10,968 nucleotides of DNA from Flavipsychrobacter stenotrophus. Lineage in GTDB: Bacteria; Bacteroidota; Bacteroidia; Chitinophagales; Chitinophagaceae. Made by a program: the position numbers and the translations under genes. Under the pieces are notes generated by a model. It was not told where the DNA came from. It saw only the letters and a list, made by a program, of their open reading frames with translations, and ran no database searches. Positions 1 through 5,873 of the stretch are shown piece after piece (positions within the stretch are counted from its first letter, which is position 1; every line of letters starts with the position of its first letter). The DNA is taken from contig CANBQQ010000058.1 in the NCBI GenBank assembly GCA_947371715.1, positions 1-10,968 of the forward strand, written 5' to 3'.

Positions 1-534
1 GCGGTAATGATATCGGGCCACATGCAGGGCATGTTTCTGCAAATGATGAGCCAGGCACTACGACCTAAGTATATTCTGGAACTGGGCACTTTTACCGGCT
101 ACTCCGCTATTTGCCTGGCGCAGGGTTTACAATCTGGCGGTTTGCTGCATACCATAGATGTAGATGAAGAACTCGAGGACATGGCACTAAGGTACTTTGA
201 GGAAGCAGGACTGAAAGACAAAATAGTTACTCATATTGGCAAGGCGGCCGAGATCATACCAGCCCTTAAGGAAACATTTGACCTTGTATTTATTGACGCG
301 GATAAAAACAACTACGATCTCTACTTCGACCTGGTAATAGACAAGCTATCGCAGGGCGGTTTTATACTTGCCGACAATGTGCTGTATGAAGGCGATGTAC
401 TGCTACCTGCTGAACAACAGAGTAAAAATGCAAGGGCCATGCAGCGGTTCAATGACAAGATACGCGCTGATGACCGGGTAGAACAAATGATGCTGCCGCT
501 AAGAGATGGCATGATGATCATCAGAAAAAAATAA
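1..534 (+). CDS. SAM-dependent O-methyltransferase, caffeoyl-CoA OMT-like (5'-truncated)
   Basis: This is the C-terminal ~177 residues of a class I SAM-dependent O-methyltransferase of the Methyltransf_3 (caffeoyl-CoA/catechol OMT-like) family, a soluble enzyme that transfers methyl from SAM to a hydroxyl group; the substrate cannot be told. The reading frame is open to base 1. The Met at base 7 is probably internal, because the stretch MISGHMQG is normally preceded by about 35-40 residues in this family. Counting from that Met, the SAM-binding motif I ELGTFTGYS is at about 25-33, the acidic end of strand 2 (TIDVDEE) follows, and FIDADK (95-100) and ADN (122-124) supply the expected divalent-metal ligands D97, D123 and N124. 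The tail LPLRDGMMIIRKK is the usual family ending. The stop lies 5 nt before the next start, so the two genes are probably co-transcribed. I am confident of the family and unsure of the substrate. Confidence 0.9.
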   Translation, partial: AVMISGHMQGMFLQMMSQALRPKYILELGTFTGYSAICLAQGLQSGGLLHTIDVDEELEDMALRYFEEAGLKDKIVTHIGKAAEIIPALKETFDLVFIDADKNNYDLYFDLVIDKLSQGGFILADNVLYEGDVLLPAEQQSKNARAMQRFNDKIRADDRVEQMMLPLRDGMMIIRKK

Positions 535-539
535 TCATC

Positions 540-2261
540 ATGAAAAATCTGCTTTCCCTTATTGCCTGTGCCCTTGTATGTTTTGTACTAGTACAATACA
601 GAGTGAGTAATATCAAGCCTGGCGAACCGCTGAAGATCACTTACTGGGATGCCAACGGCTATTACCTGTACCTGCCTTCCATACTTATCTATCACGACTA
701 CAAAGAATTGAAATGGGTAGATCGTATTGATAGTAAGTACCATGTAACAGGCGGCAATGGCGTGCAGGCTGAGAAAGCAGACAATGGCAGTTATGTCTTT
801 AAGTATCTGGGCGGTGTGGCCATTATGGAGTTGCCGTTCTTCTGCGTGGGCCATTTTATAGCTACTCACTCCCACTACCCTCCCGATGGCTTTTCACCTC
901 CATACCAATATGCTCTTGGCTTCGGCATTATCTTCTATAGCCTGCTGGCGTTAGTCATGCTAAGAAAAATATTGCTGTTGTTCTTTGATGATAAAGTAAC
1001 CGCAATTACGATCCTATTGCTTACGCTGGCATCAAACTACATACAATATGCGGCGGTAGATAGCGGACAAAGCCATGCCTACATATTCCTGCTCTACACG
1101 TTAGTGCTTTATGCTGCCTATAAATGGCATAAGCAGCCATCTATAATTTGGGCGTGCATCACAGGCCTTATCTGTGGTTTCGCGACCATGAGCCGCCCAA
1201 CTGAAGCCATCATTATATTTATACCGATCTTCTGGAACACTCATACCAAAGAAGCAGCGAAAGCCAAATGGCAATTAGTTAAACAACACAAGACACACAT
1301 AGTGTATGCTTCATTGCTTGGCCTGTTAGGGGTACTGCCGCAGTTACTTTACTGGAAAGCAGCAACAGGTCACTTCATCTACGATGTGGGCAGCAAATGG
1401 CAATTCCTTAATCCTTACTTCAGGGTATTGTTTGGATTTGAGAAGGGATGGTTCATTTATACGCCTGTTACTATTCTCTTCATTGCCGGTATGTTCTTTA
1501 TGAAACCATACCCTTTCAAAAGATCCGTACTCTGGTTTTGCCTGCTCAATATATACATCATCATCGCCTGGGATGATTGGCGGTATGGCGGCAGCTATTC
1601 TACCCGTGCATTGGTGCAGAGCTACCCTGTGTTTGCACTCCCGCTGGCTGCCCTAACCAACTGGGTCTTGCAGCAAAAATGGAAACCTATCTTCTACCTT
1701 GGTGGGCTGTACCTTATCGGAGTCAATTTCTTTCAGCTGGTTCAGTACAATAAAACCATCCTGCACTTCAATGATATGAACAGGCGCTACTACAGCCACA
1801 TATACCTTAACCCTACCCCCACACCGGCAGATATGAGCCTGCTGGATAGCAATGAGTTCTTTACCAATGAAAAGTGCAGAAATATATCCATGTTAGCAAT
1901 AGACTCCCCCAAAGTTATTCATGCGGAAGCAGGGCAATCTGCGATTCTGGCAGAGATTGCCAACAAAGGGGACTACAATAAAAAATATTGGCTTAAGGTC
2001 AGTGGGGTTGTAAAAACTATGGATGTATGGCAAACCTACCTCAATGCAGATATGACGACGACCACTGGCACCAGGCATGCACGCGTACGCTTATTTAATG
2101 CCATCAGCCAACCCGGAGCAGACAACACTTACACATTTTGGATGAGTGTGCCAGACCATGCCGGCGTTAAGAGTATAAAACTATATATCACCAGTCCATT
2201 TACCTTTAATGGAATCGTTTCGAAATTAGATATAGAAGCCTATTATCCCACAGAAAAGTAA
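540..2261 (+). CDS. Polytopic membrane protein, GT39/GT-C glycosyltransferase-like, with soluble C-terminal domain
   Basis: A 573-residue integral membrane protein resembling bacterial GT-C (GT39/PMT-like) glycosyltransferases, which use polyprenyl-phosphate sugars on the periplasmic side of the inner membrane. The N-terminal helix (about 3-21) is followed by YWDANGYYLYLP (35-46), whose Asp37 sits where GT-C enzymes carry their catalytic acidic residue in the first periplasmic loop. About ten further hydrophobic segments follow up to residue 402. MSRPTE (217-222) and WDDWRYGGSYSTRAL (343-357) resemble motifs I associate with Bacteroidota members of this group. Residues about 440-573 are hydrophilic and rich in alternating, beta-like segments, suggesting an appended periplasmic sandwich domain. 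The start is 5 nt after the O-methyltransferase stop with no Shine-Dalgarno, consistent with one transcript. The donor and acceptor are unknown. The glycosyltransferase call rests on fold-level resemblance, not on a proven active site. Confidence 0.68.
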   Translation: MKNLLSLIACALVCFVLVQYRVSNIKPGEPLKITYWDANGYYLYLPSILIYHDYKELKWVDRIDSKYHVTGGNGVQAEKADNGSYVFKYLGGVAIMELPFFCVGHFIATHSHYPPDGFSPPYQYALGFGIIFYSLLALVMLRKILLLFFDDKVTAITILLLTLASNYIQYAAVDSGQSHAYIFLLYTLVLYAAYKWHKQPSIIWACITGLICGFATMSRPTEAIIIFIPIFWNTHTKEAAKAKWQLVKQHKTHIVYASLLGLLGVLPQLLYWKAATGHFIYDVGSKWQFLNPYFRVLFGFEKGWFIYTPVTILFIAGMFFMKPYPFKRSVLWFCLLNIYIIIAWDDWRYGGSYSTRALVQSYPVFALPLAALTNWVLQQKWKPIFYLGGLYLIGVNFFQLVQYNKTILHFNDMNRRYYSHIYLNPTPTPADMSLLDSNEFFTNEKCRNISMLAIDSPKVIHAEAGQSAILAEIANKGDYNKKYWLKVSGVVKTMDVWQTYLNADMTTTTGTRHARVRLFNAISQPGADNTYTFWMSVPDHAGVKSIKLYITSPFTFNGIVSKLDIEAYYPTEK

Positions 2262-2274
2262 AAGACTGAAAAGA

Positions 2275-2910
2275 CTACTTCCACTCCAGCATATTGAAAT
2301 CGCTTACCAGTCGGCAGATATTGCCATTGGCATCGTAGCCAATATAGGTAGCATACAGACCGTCGCCGTAACCGGTAGAGAAGATAGCCACATTGCTGTT
2401 CTTACCTTCCCACATTAACCATGCACGGGTGTCTTCGTAAGTTTCGTTGAGCTGCTTAGATACGGTAGAGAGTTCCGCATCTTCTTTATATAGATTATCG
2501 TAATCAGCGTAGCCGGAGGTATCCATGAAAGAACCGGTACCAGACTCTACGCTATAACCAAATATTTCACCTTTCTCCAACTCGTTCACATCCTGTCCAT
2601 CGGTAACTGCATATTCCCACTTTACGGGCTTGGTATCAGCAAATTTTATCCTTGCGAAACCAATACGTTCATCGTCATTAATGGCAGCCAGGGCTACCTG
2701 TACAGGAAATTCACCTTTAGGGAATTCTGTAGTAAATGGTTCTTCAAGATAAAGTGCCAGCGGATCACAGGCATAGATCTTACCATTCTTTATGTTCAAT
2801 CTACCTATATCAACCATTACAAATTTCAGCGCATCTCCATCGGGATCCTTCGCTGAAAAACCTGTAGTGAAAGCATCCTCCAGGAATGCAGGTGCTTTTA
2901 TCTGGCTCAT
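2275..2910 (-). CDS. DUF4241 domain-containing protein
   Basis: A 211-residue soluble protein with no signal peptide or membrane helix; function unknown. I recognise it as DUF4241-like from the ordered blocks GKIYACDPL (43-51), FPKGEFPVQVAL (63-74), ERIGFARIKF (81-90), GYSVESGTGSFMD (118-130), and the C-terminal part from about 173 to 205, which contains STGYGDGLYATYIGYD and LVSDF. The length suits a single-domain member. Its start codon is 32 nt downstream of the stop of the outer-membrane barrel gene on the same strand, and no terminator or -7 box separates them, so it is probably the second gene of a two-gene operon. Its stop is only 13 bases from the stop of the convergent membrane-protein gene, with no convincing hairpin between. 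The protein is acidic, which fits a cytoplasmic location. No catalytic residues can be proposed. Confidence 0.8.
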   Translation of the reverse strand: MSQIKAPAFLEDAFTTGFSAKDPDGDALKFVMVDIGRLNIKNGKIYACDPLALYLEEPFTTEFPKGEFPVQVALAAINDDERIGFARIKFADTKPVKWEYAVTDGQDVNELEKGEIFGYSVESGTGSFMDTSGYADYDNLYKEDAELSTVSKQLNETYEDTRAWLMWEGKNSNVAIFSTGYGDGLYATYIGYDANGNICRLVSDFNMLEWK

Positions 2911-2942
2911 GGTTGAAAGTATTAAACGGGAATGACAGTAAA

Positions 2943-3710
2943 TTAAAGGCCGGTAATGCAGATACCTACAGATGCAGGAGTAAGTGCCGGACCGTTATTT
3001 TCTTTAAATACATTGGTAATGTTATAAGAACCGAATATAGAAAGGTTACCCCATCCTATACGAGCTGTTGCAGCAAAGTTCCATGGACTATAGTACCTCT
3101 TTGTATTTTCTTTGTACTTGATATTAGTTCCACCTACAGATGTCAGTTCCTTAGTATGTGCACCAATGAAAGCGCCAACAGTTACACCCAATGCAGCCTT
3201 AAAACCCTTGTTACGGTTTTGCATATTGCTGAAATAACGTAATTCGAACGGCGCCTGCAGGTAGGTAGTATTTACTTTATAACGCTTACCCGGGGTAGGA
3301 TCGTTGATGATGCGTGCAGCTGCACCCAAAGCACCTGTATCATTGTTTACCAGCATTTGCTTGTCCAGGTATACAACTGAGGTATTGATACCAACACCTG
3401 TAGCAAAGCTCATGTTAGACTTCTTGATAGGAAAATCATAACACAGATATGCGTTGAATACATAACCCAGGGTCTTTGTTTTTACACTATCAGGCTTGTT
3501 CATCCAGTTATTGTACCCAATCTGTATCATCACGAAATCGCGCGATGGCTTAACGATAGCAGGTGTGGCATTCTTATACAACGAAGCAGTACTGTCTTTT
3601 GAGTATTTAATGTCTTCGCCACTTCCGTGAACAGAAACAGAACCTTTCTGTGCGAATAAAAGGGATGACTGTATGAACAGCAAAGACAATAATGCGACAC
3701 GTTTTAGCAT
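2943..3710 (-). CDS. Outer-membrane beta-barrel protein (PorT/OMP_b-brl_2-like)
   Basis: A 255-residue exported protein. Residues 1-20 form a classic signal peptide (basic MLKR, hydrophobic core, cleavage likely after LFA before QKG). Residues 22-55 are polar and probably flexible. The rest alternates hydrophobic and polar residues in strand-length stretches separated by charged loops (DFVMIQIGYNNW, TLGYVFNAYLCYDF, SFATGVGINTSVVYL, TYLQAPFELRYF, AALGVTVGAFIGAH, WNFAATARIGWGNLSIFGSYNI), the pattern of an 8-10-stranded Bacteroidota outer-membrane barrel. YLQAPFELRYF resembles the Y(L/I)xxPLxxKY motif common in PorT-like barrels. The C-terminus ends in Leu rather than Phe. A perfect -7 box lies 17 nt upstream of the ATG, making this the first gene of the unit, with the DUF4241 gene second. 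Ligand and role are unknown. Confidence 0.78.
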   Translation of the reverse strand: MLKRVALLSLLFIQSSLLFAQKGSVSVHGSGEDIKYSKDSTASLYKNATPAIVKPSRDFVMIQIGYNNWMNKPDSVKTKTLGYVFNAYLCYDFPIKKSNMSFATGVGINTSVVYLDKQMLVNNDTGALGAAARIINDPTPGKRYKVNTTYLQAPFELRYFSNMQNRNKGFKAALGVTVGAFIGAHTKELTSVGGTNIKYKENTKRYYSPWNFAATARIGWGNLSIFGSYNITNVFKENNGPALTPASVGICITGL

Positions 3711-3727
3711 AATTCTGGATTAGTGTG

Positions 3728-3735
3728 CAAATATA
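3728..3735 (-). promoter_or_regulatory. Bacteroidota -7 promoter box for the barrel/DUF4241 unit
   Basis: On the minus strand the bases read TATATTTG, a perfect match to the TAnnTTTG consensus used by the Bacteroidota primary sigma factor. It ends 17 nt before the ATG at 3710, so transcription should begin about 10-13 nt before the start codon. No clean -33 TTG is found at the usual distance, which lowers confidence. Confidence 0.55.
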
Positions 3736-3856
3736 ATAGCTGTATCATGGAAAATTTGTTAAAATATATTCATAAATGGTTCAATAGCTTAATTGCTCAA
3801 TGGCATAATGACATTTTGTATCAGATTGAATTACACCTCTATTCGCCGTTATCCGT

Positions 3857-3864
3857 TTACTTTG
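3857..3864 (+). promoter_or_regulatory. Probable -7 promoter box for tadA
   Basis: TTACTTTG matches TAnnTTTG at all but one fixed position and is followed by C, as in several other boxes in this window. It ends 19 nt before the tadA ATG. There is no well-spaced -33 TTG (nearest at 3826-3828, too far). The 173-bp region between the divergent barrel gene and tadA therefore holds both promoters and no evident gene. Confidence 0.45.
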
Positions 3865-3883
3865 CAAGGTCTAATCACAGGAT

Positions 3884-4330
3884 ATGGTGGAATTTAACGA
3901 TGAATATTTTATGCGCGAAGCGCTGAAACAGGCGCAGCTGGCATTTCATGCAGGAGAAGTGCCTGTAGGTGCAATTGTAGTTTGGGATGGGAAAATAATA
4001 GCTCGGGGCCACAACCAGGTAGAACAACTTAATGACAGTACCGCACACGCAGAAATGATAGCGCTCACAGCTGCTTTCAACCAATTGGGCAGTAAATACC
4101 TTCCTGAGGCCACTCTTTATGTAACTGTGGAGCCTTGCCTGATGTGCTGCGGTGCGATGTACTGGAGCAAAGTAGCCCGAATAGTATACGGCGCAGACGA
4201 TGTAAAGAATGGCTATCACAAGACCACAGGAGATAACTGGCCATTTCACCAGAAAGCTGACCTGACAAAGGGAGTGCTAGCTAATGAATGTGCACAGTTA
4301 ATGAAAGCGTTCTTTGCGGCTTTACGCTGA
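3884..4330 (+). CDS. tadA: tRNA adenosine(34) deaminase
   Basis: A 148-residue zinc-dependent deaminase of the TadA/CDA fold. It converts adenosine to inosine at the wobble position of tRNA-Arg(ACG), in the cytoplasm, usually as a homodimer. The zinc site is complete: H55-A-E57, with Glu57 as the proton shuttle, and P84-C85-L-M-C88. N44 in GHNQ and the GEVPVGAIVV block (24-33) are also in place, and RIVYGADDVKNG matches the family after the PCxxC motif. The length is close to normal for the family. The segment after KNG (about residues 110-125, including TTGDNWPFHQK) lacks the usual GAxGS-type loop but fits the shorter, variable Bacteroidota versions. The C-terminus GVLANECAQLMKAFFAALR is the standard ending. 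The ATG follows a -7 box by 19 nt. A non-tRNA nucleoside deaminase is the main alternative; it is less likely given the overall match. Confidence 0.9.
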   Translation: MVEFNDEYFMREALKQAQLAFHAGEVPVGAIVVWDGKIIARGHNQVEQLNDSTAHAEMIALTAAFNQLGSKYLPEATLYVTVEPCLMCCGAMYWSKVARIVYGADDVKNGYHKTTGDNWPFHQKADLTKGVLANECAQLMKAFFAALR

Positions 4331-4430
4331 TTAGTGCCTGTAACACACTTATACAAAGAATGCTCACAGTTGCAAAGTGAAGCGGGTTATCAGAGTGCAG
4401 ACGGCTAATTTAGCGGTCCAAACTACATTC

Positions 4431-4856
4431 ATGAAGCCCTTCTTCTTTCTCCTTGTAAACACACTTATTGTTACTTCCTGCAGACAAACAGTAAATAACG
4501 ATCTCACCCGATCGCCCCAATCCAAGCCCATGGCTACTAAGCAAACTGACCCTACCCACGGTTACTGGAGGCTGGTAAAACATTTTGAGGGCAACAGTGC
4601 AGATACATCTGTAGACTCAACTGAAAGAGTTCAGATCACTGATAGCACGTTTAGAATGGAAAGGGGAGGTAAAGTAATATTCATTGACACGCTGCAAGAA
4701 GCAAACTATTTTCCAAATGCCGCTAAACACCAGTATTTTGAATTGAAAAGCAAACACAGCAGCTATAAAGTACGCTTCCCTGATGACTATTCGTTCATGT
4801 ATTGCAACATCAACGGCAATGATGGTGTAAGGAGAATCTACAAAAGGTGTAACTGA
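4431..4856 (+). CDS. Small putative lipoprotein, possibly lipocalin-like
   Basis: From the chosen ATG the product is 141 residues. It begins MKPFFFLLVNTLIVTSC, a lipoprotein signal peptide with lipobox-like VTSC and lipidated Cys17. A longer reading from 4377 would add 18 residues ahead of the signal peptide and hide it, so the internal start is preferred. After a polar linker rich in Thr, Ser and Gln (about 18-45), HGYWRLV resembles the GxW strand that opens small lipocalin-like barrels. The remainder looks beta-rich (VQITDSTFRME, GKVIFIDTL, YFELKSKHSSYKVRF, YSFMYCNI). Two later Cys residues, one in YCN and one two residues from the C-terminus (RCN), could pair after export. I do not recognise a specific family. 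It lies 100 nt after tadA with no clear promoter or terminator between, so it may be read from the tadA transcript. Confidence 0.62.
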   Translation: MKPFFFLLVNTLIVTSCRQTVNNDLTRSPQSKPMATKQTDPTHGYWRLVKHFEGNSADTSVDSTERVQITDSTFRMERGGKVIFIDTLQEANYFPNAAKHQYFELKSKHSSYKVRFPDDYSFMYCNINGNDGVRRIYKRCN

Positions 4857-4927
4857 TTGCTGGCACACACTTACGTTAAATAACAGCACACTTATATAAT
4901 TTTACAACCATACACTGACAATATGCA

Positions 4928-4935
4928 GTACTTTG
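4928..4935 (+). promoter_or_regulatory. Possible -7 promoter box for the small exported protein
   Basis: GTACTTTG keeps the TTTG half of TAnnTTTG and the flanking C/A bases seen at other boxes here, but misses the TA at the first two positions. It ends 40 nt before the ATG at 4976. It is the best candidate in this 119-bp gap, and a weak one. Confidence 0.3.
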
Positions 4936-4975
4936 CAACACTATTCATTTAAAACCATTCAAAAAACAGAATTTT

Positions 4976-5254
4976 ATGAAAAAAATGATCCTTTCAGCAG
5001 CCATGCTGCTATTAGCTAGCCAGGCATTTTGTGGCGTTACCCTCCGTTACGAAAACCGTGACTCTAAAAAAGTAACAATGACGAGCAAAATGGACGGTAA
5101 TGAAAGAGAAGTAACATTTGACAATGCGACTTCGTCTGTAACCATACAAGGCAGCGGAACAAAATGTGTTATAGAAACCAAGTGTGGCAAGGTGGAACTA
5201 AAAGATGGTGACCATGTGATCATTAAAGACGGTTGCATTAAAATGAATAACTAA
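4976..5254 (+). CDS. Small exported protein with three cysteines, unknown function
   Basis: A 92-residue protein not recognised as any named family. Residues 1-19 form a signal peptide (MKKM, then a hydrophobic core, then ASQAFC), with cleavage likely after Cys19. The lipobox is poor (Phe before Cys), so a soluble periplasmic or secreted protein is more likely than a lipoprotein. The mature ~73 residues alternate polar and hydrophobic residues in short strands (VTLRYE, KVTMTSK, EVTFDN, SVTIQG, CVIETK, KVELKDGDHVIIKDG) and are rich in Lys, Thr, Asp and Gly. Cys64, Cys70 and Cys87 are close enough for one disulfide with one left over, or for metal binding. It appears to be its own transcription unit: a possible -7 box 40 nt upstream and a strong terminator 43 nt downstream. 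Confidence 0.72.
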   Translation: MKKMILSAAMLLLASQAFCGVTLRYENRDSKKVTMTSKMDGNEREVTFDNATSSVTIQGSGTKCVIETKCGKVELKDGDHVIIKDGCIKMNN

Positions 5255-5297
5255 TCCATTATTGTTCGGTTAAAGCTTTCACGTTTAGCCGTTCGTG

Positions 5298-5328
5298 CAG
5301 CATCTGCCTCACCGCAGATGCTGTTTTT
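5298..5328 (+). terminator. Rho-independent terminator
   Basis: A perfect 10-bp stem, CAGCATCTGC (5298-5307) with GCAGATGCTG (5314-5323), encloses a 6-nt loop and is followed directly by TTTTT (5324-5328). It lies 43 nt after the stop of the small exported protein and just upstream of the Rieske gene promoter, so it ends the preceding plus-strand unit. Confidence 0.92.
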
Positions 5329-5357
5329 GTCTTAGATAGACGTAGTCAGAATGTGGC

Positions 5358-5365
5358 TATCTTTG
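5358..5365 (+). promoter_or_regulatory. Bacteroidota -7 promoter box for the Rieske gene
   Basis: TATCTTTG is a perfect TAnnTTTG match, 34 nt after a terminator and 21 nt before the ATG at 5387. It overlaps the codons that follow an in-frame ATG at 5351, which argues that 5387 is the real start. A TTTG at 5326-5329 is a poorly spaced -33 candidate. Confidence 0.65.
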
Positions 5366-5386
5366 GCGTCTTATAGACTTAAAACA

Positions 5387-5788
5387 ATGCTCTATACCTT
5401 CCACAAAACTACGGCAACACTGGCCTCGTTAGCAGAAAATAAACCCACGGAAACAACGACCGGGGCAAAAAAAGTATGCCTGCTGAAACGTGGCGATAAG
5501 ATCTTTGCATTTGCAGCACTATGTCCTCACTCAGGTGCACCTATGTGCGACGGATGGGTCGACCCGCTTGGACGTGTGGTATGCCCTTTGCATAAATATC
5601 GCTTCGATCCGGCTAATGGCCGTAACACAAGCGGAGAGGGGTATAAGATGACTACGTTTCCTGTAGAAATCAAGAATGATGAAATTTATGTTGGCTTACT
5701 TAGTCTTCCGACAGCGGAAAATGAGCGCTTAAATACTGACGGTAATACACCTCATAAAGATGATGATGACGACATAGACCGGTGGTAA
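5387..5788 (+). CDS. Rieske [2Fe-2S] domain protein
   Basis: A 133-residue small Rieske protein, probably a cytoplasmic electron carrier; the sequence shows no signal peptide or membrane helix. The two cluster-binding motifs are complete: C46-P-H48 in CPHSGAPMCDG and C66-P-L-H69 in VCPLHKYRFD, 17 residues apart. The spacing and the single-domain size resemble NirD-like and ferredoxin-type Rieske proteins rather than bc1-complex subunits. DPANGRNTSG and the final strand FPVEIKNDEIYVGL complete the fold. From about residue 110 there is a polar tail ending in five Asp, then IDRW, outside the cluster-binding domain. The start at 5387 is preferred to 5351 because the -7 box sits between them. No oxygenase or reductase partner gene adjoins it, so the partner is unknown. 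It converges on the helicase gene. Confidence 0.88.
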   Translation: MLYTFHKTTATLASLAENKPTETTTGAKKVCLLKRGDKIFAFAALCPHSGAPMCDGWVDPLGRVVCPLHKYRFDPANGRNTSGEGYKMTTFPVEIKNDEIYVGLLSLPTAENERLNTDGNTPHKDDDDDIDRW

Positions 5789-5824
5789 ATGACAACTGCT
5801 CAATTATCATATTCCATTAACGAC

Positions 5825-5854
5825 AACAGCCTGCATCTTTCGATACAGGCTGTT
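5825..5854. terminator. Hairpin between convergent genes, probable bidirectional terminator
   Basis: AACAGCCTG (5825-5833) pairs with CAGGCTGTT (5846-5854). After one C/A mismatch the stem continues as ATC/GAT around a TTTC loop. It lies 36 nt past the Rieske stop and 19 nt past the helicase stop. The T-richness after the stem is modest on either strand, hence moderate confidence. Confidence 0.7.
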
Positions 5855-5873
5855 CTATTATTAAATCAAATAA

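Noticed and set aside
2247..2280. Possible terminator between convergent genes
   Set aside because: Only a direct repeat (AAAAGACT twice) and a 5-bp stem with a long loop are present; not a credible hairpin.
2886..3242. 118-codon plus-strand open frame opposite the barrel/DUF4241 junction
   Set aside because: It overlaps two better-supported minus-strand genes, has no family features, and its cysteine-rich, irregular composition is typical of an antisense shadow.
3723..3926. 67-codon plus-strand open frame across the divergent promoter region
   Set aside because: It runs over both putative promoters and into tadA out of frame, with no domain, signal peptide or promoter of its own.
3875..4249. 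124-codon minus-strand frame opposite tadA
   Set aside because: It is the complement of a complete TadA with all catalytic residues; its translation is cysteine- and tyrosine-rich without any motif.
4377..4430. Upstream ATG start for the lipoprotein gene
   Set aside because: It would place 18 residues before a clear lipoprotein signal peptide that starts at 4431.
5351..5386. Upstream ATG start for the Rieske gene
   Set aside because: A perfect -7 box (5358-5365) sits inside the extra codons, so a transcript from it could not include this ATG; the extension adds nothing Rieske-like.
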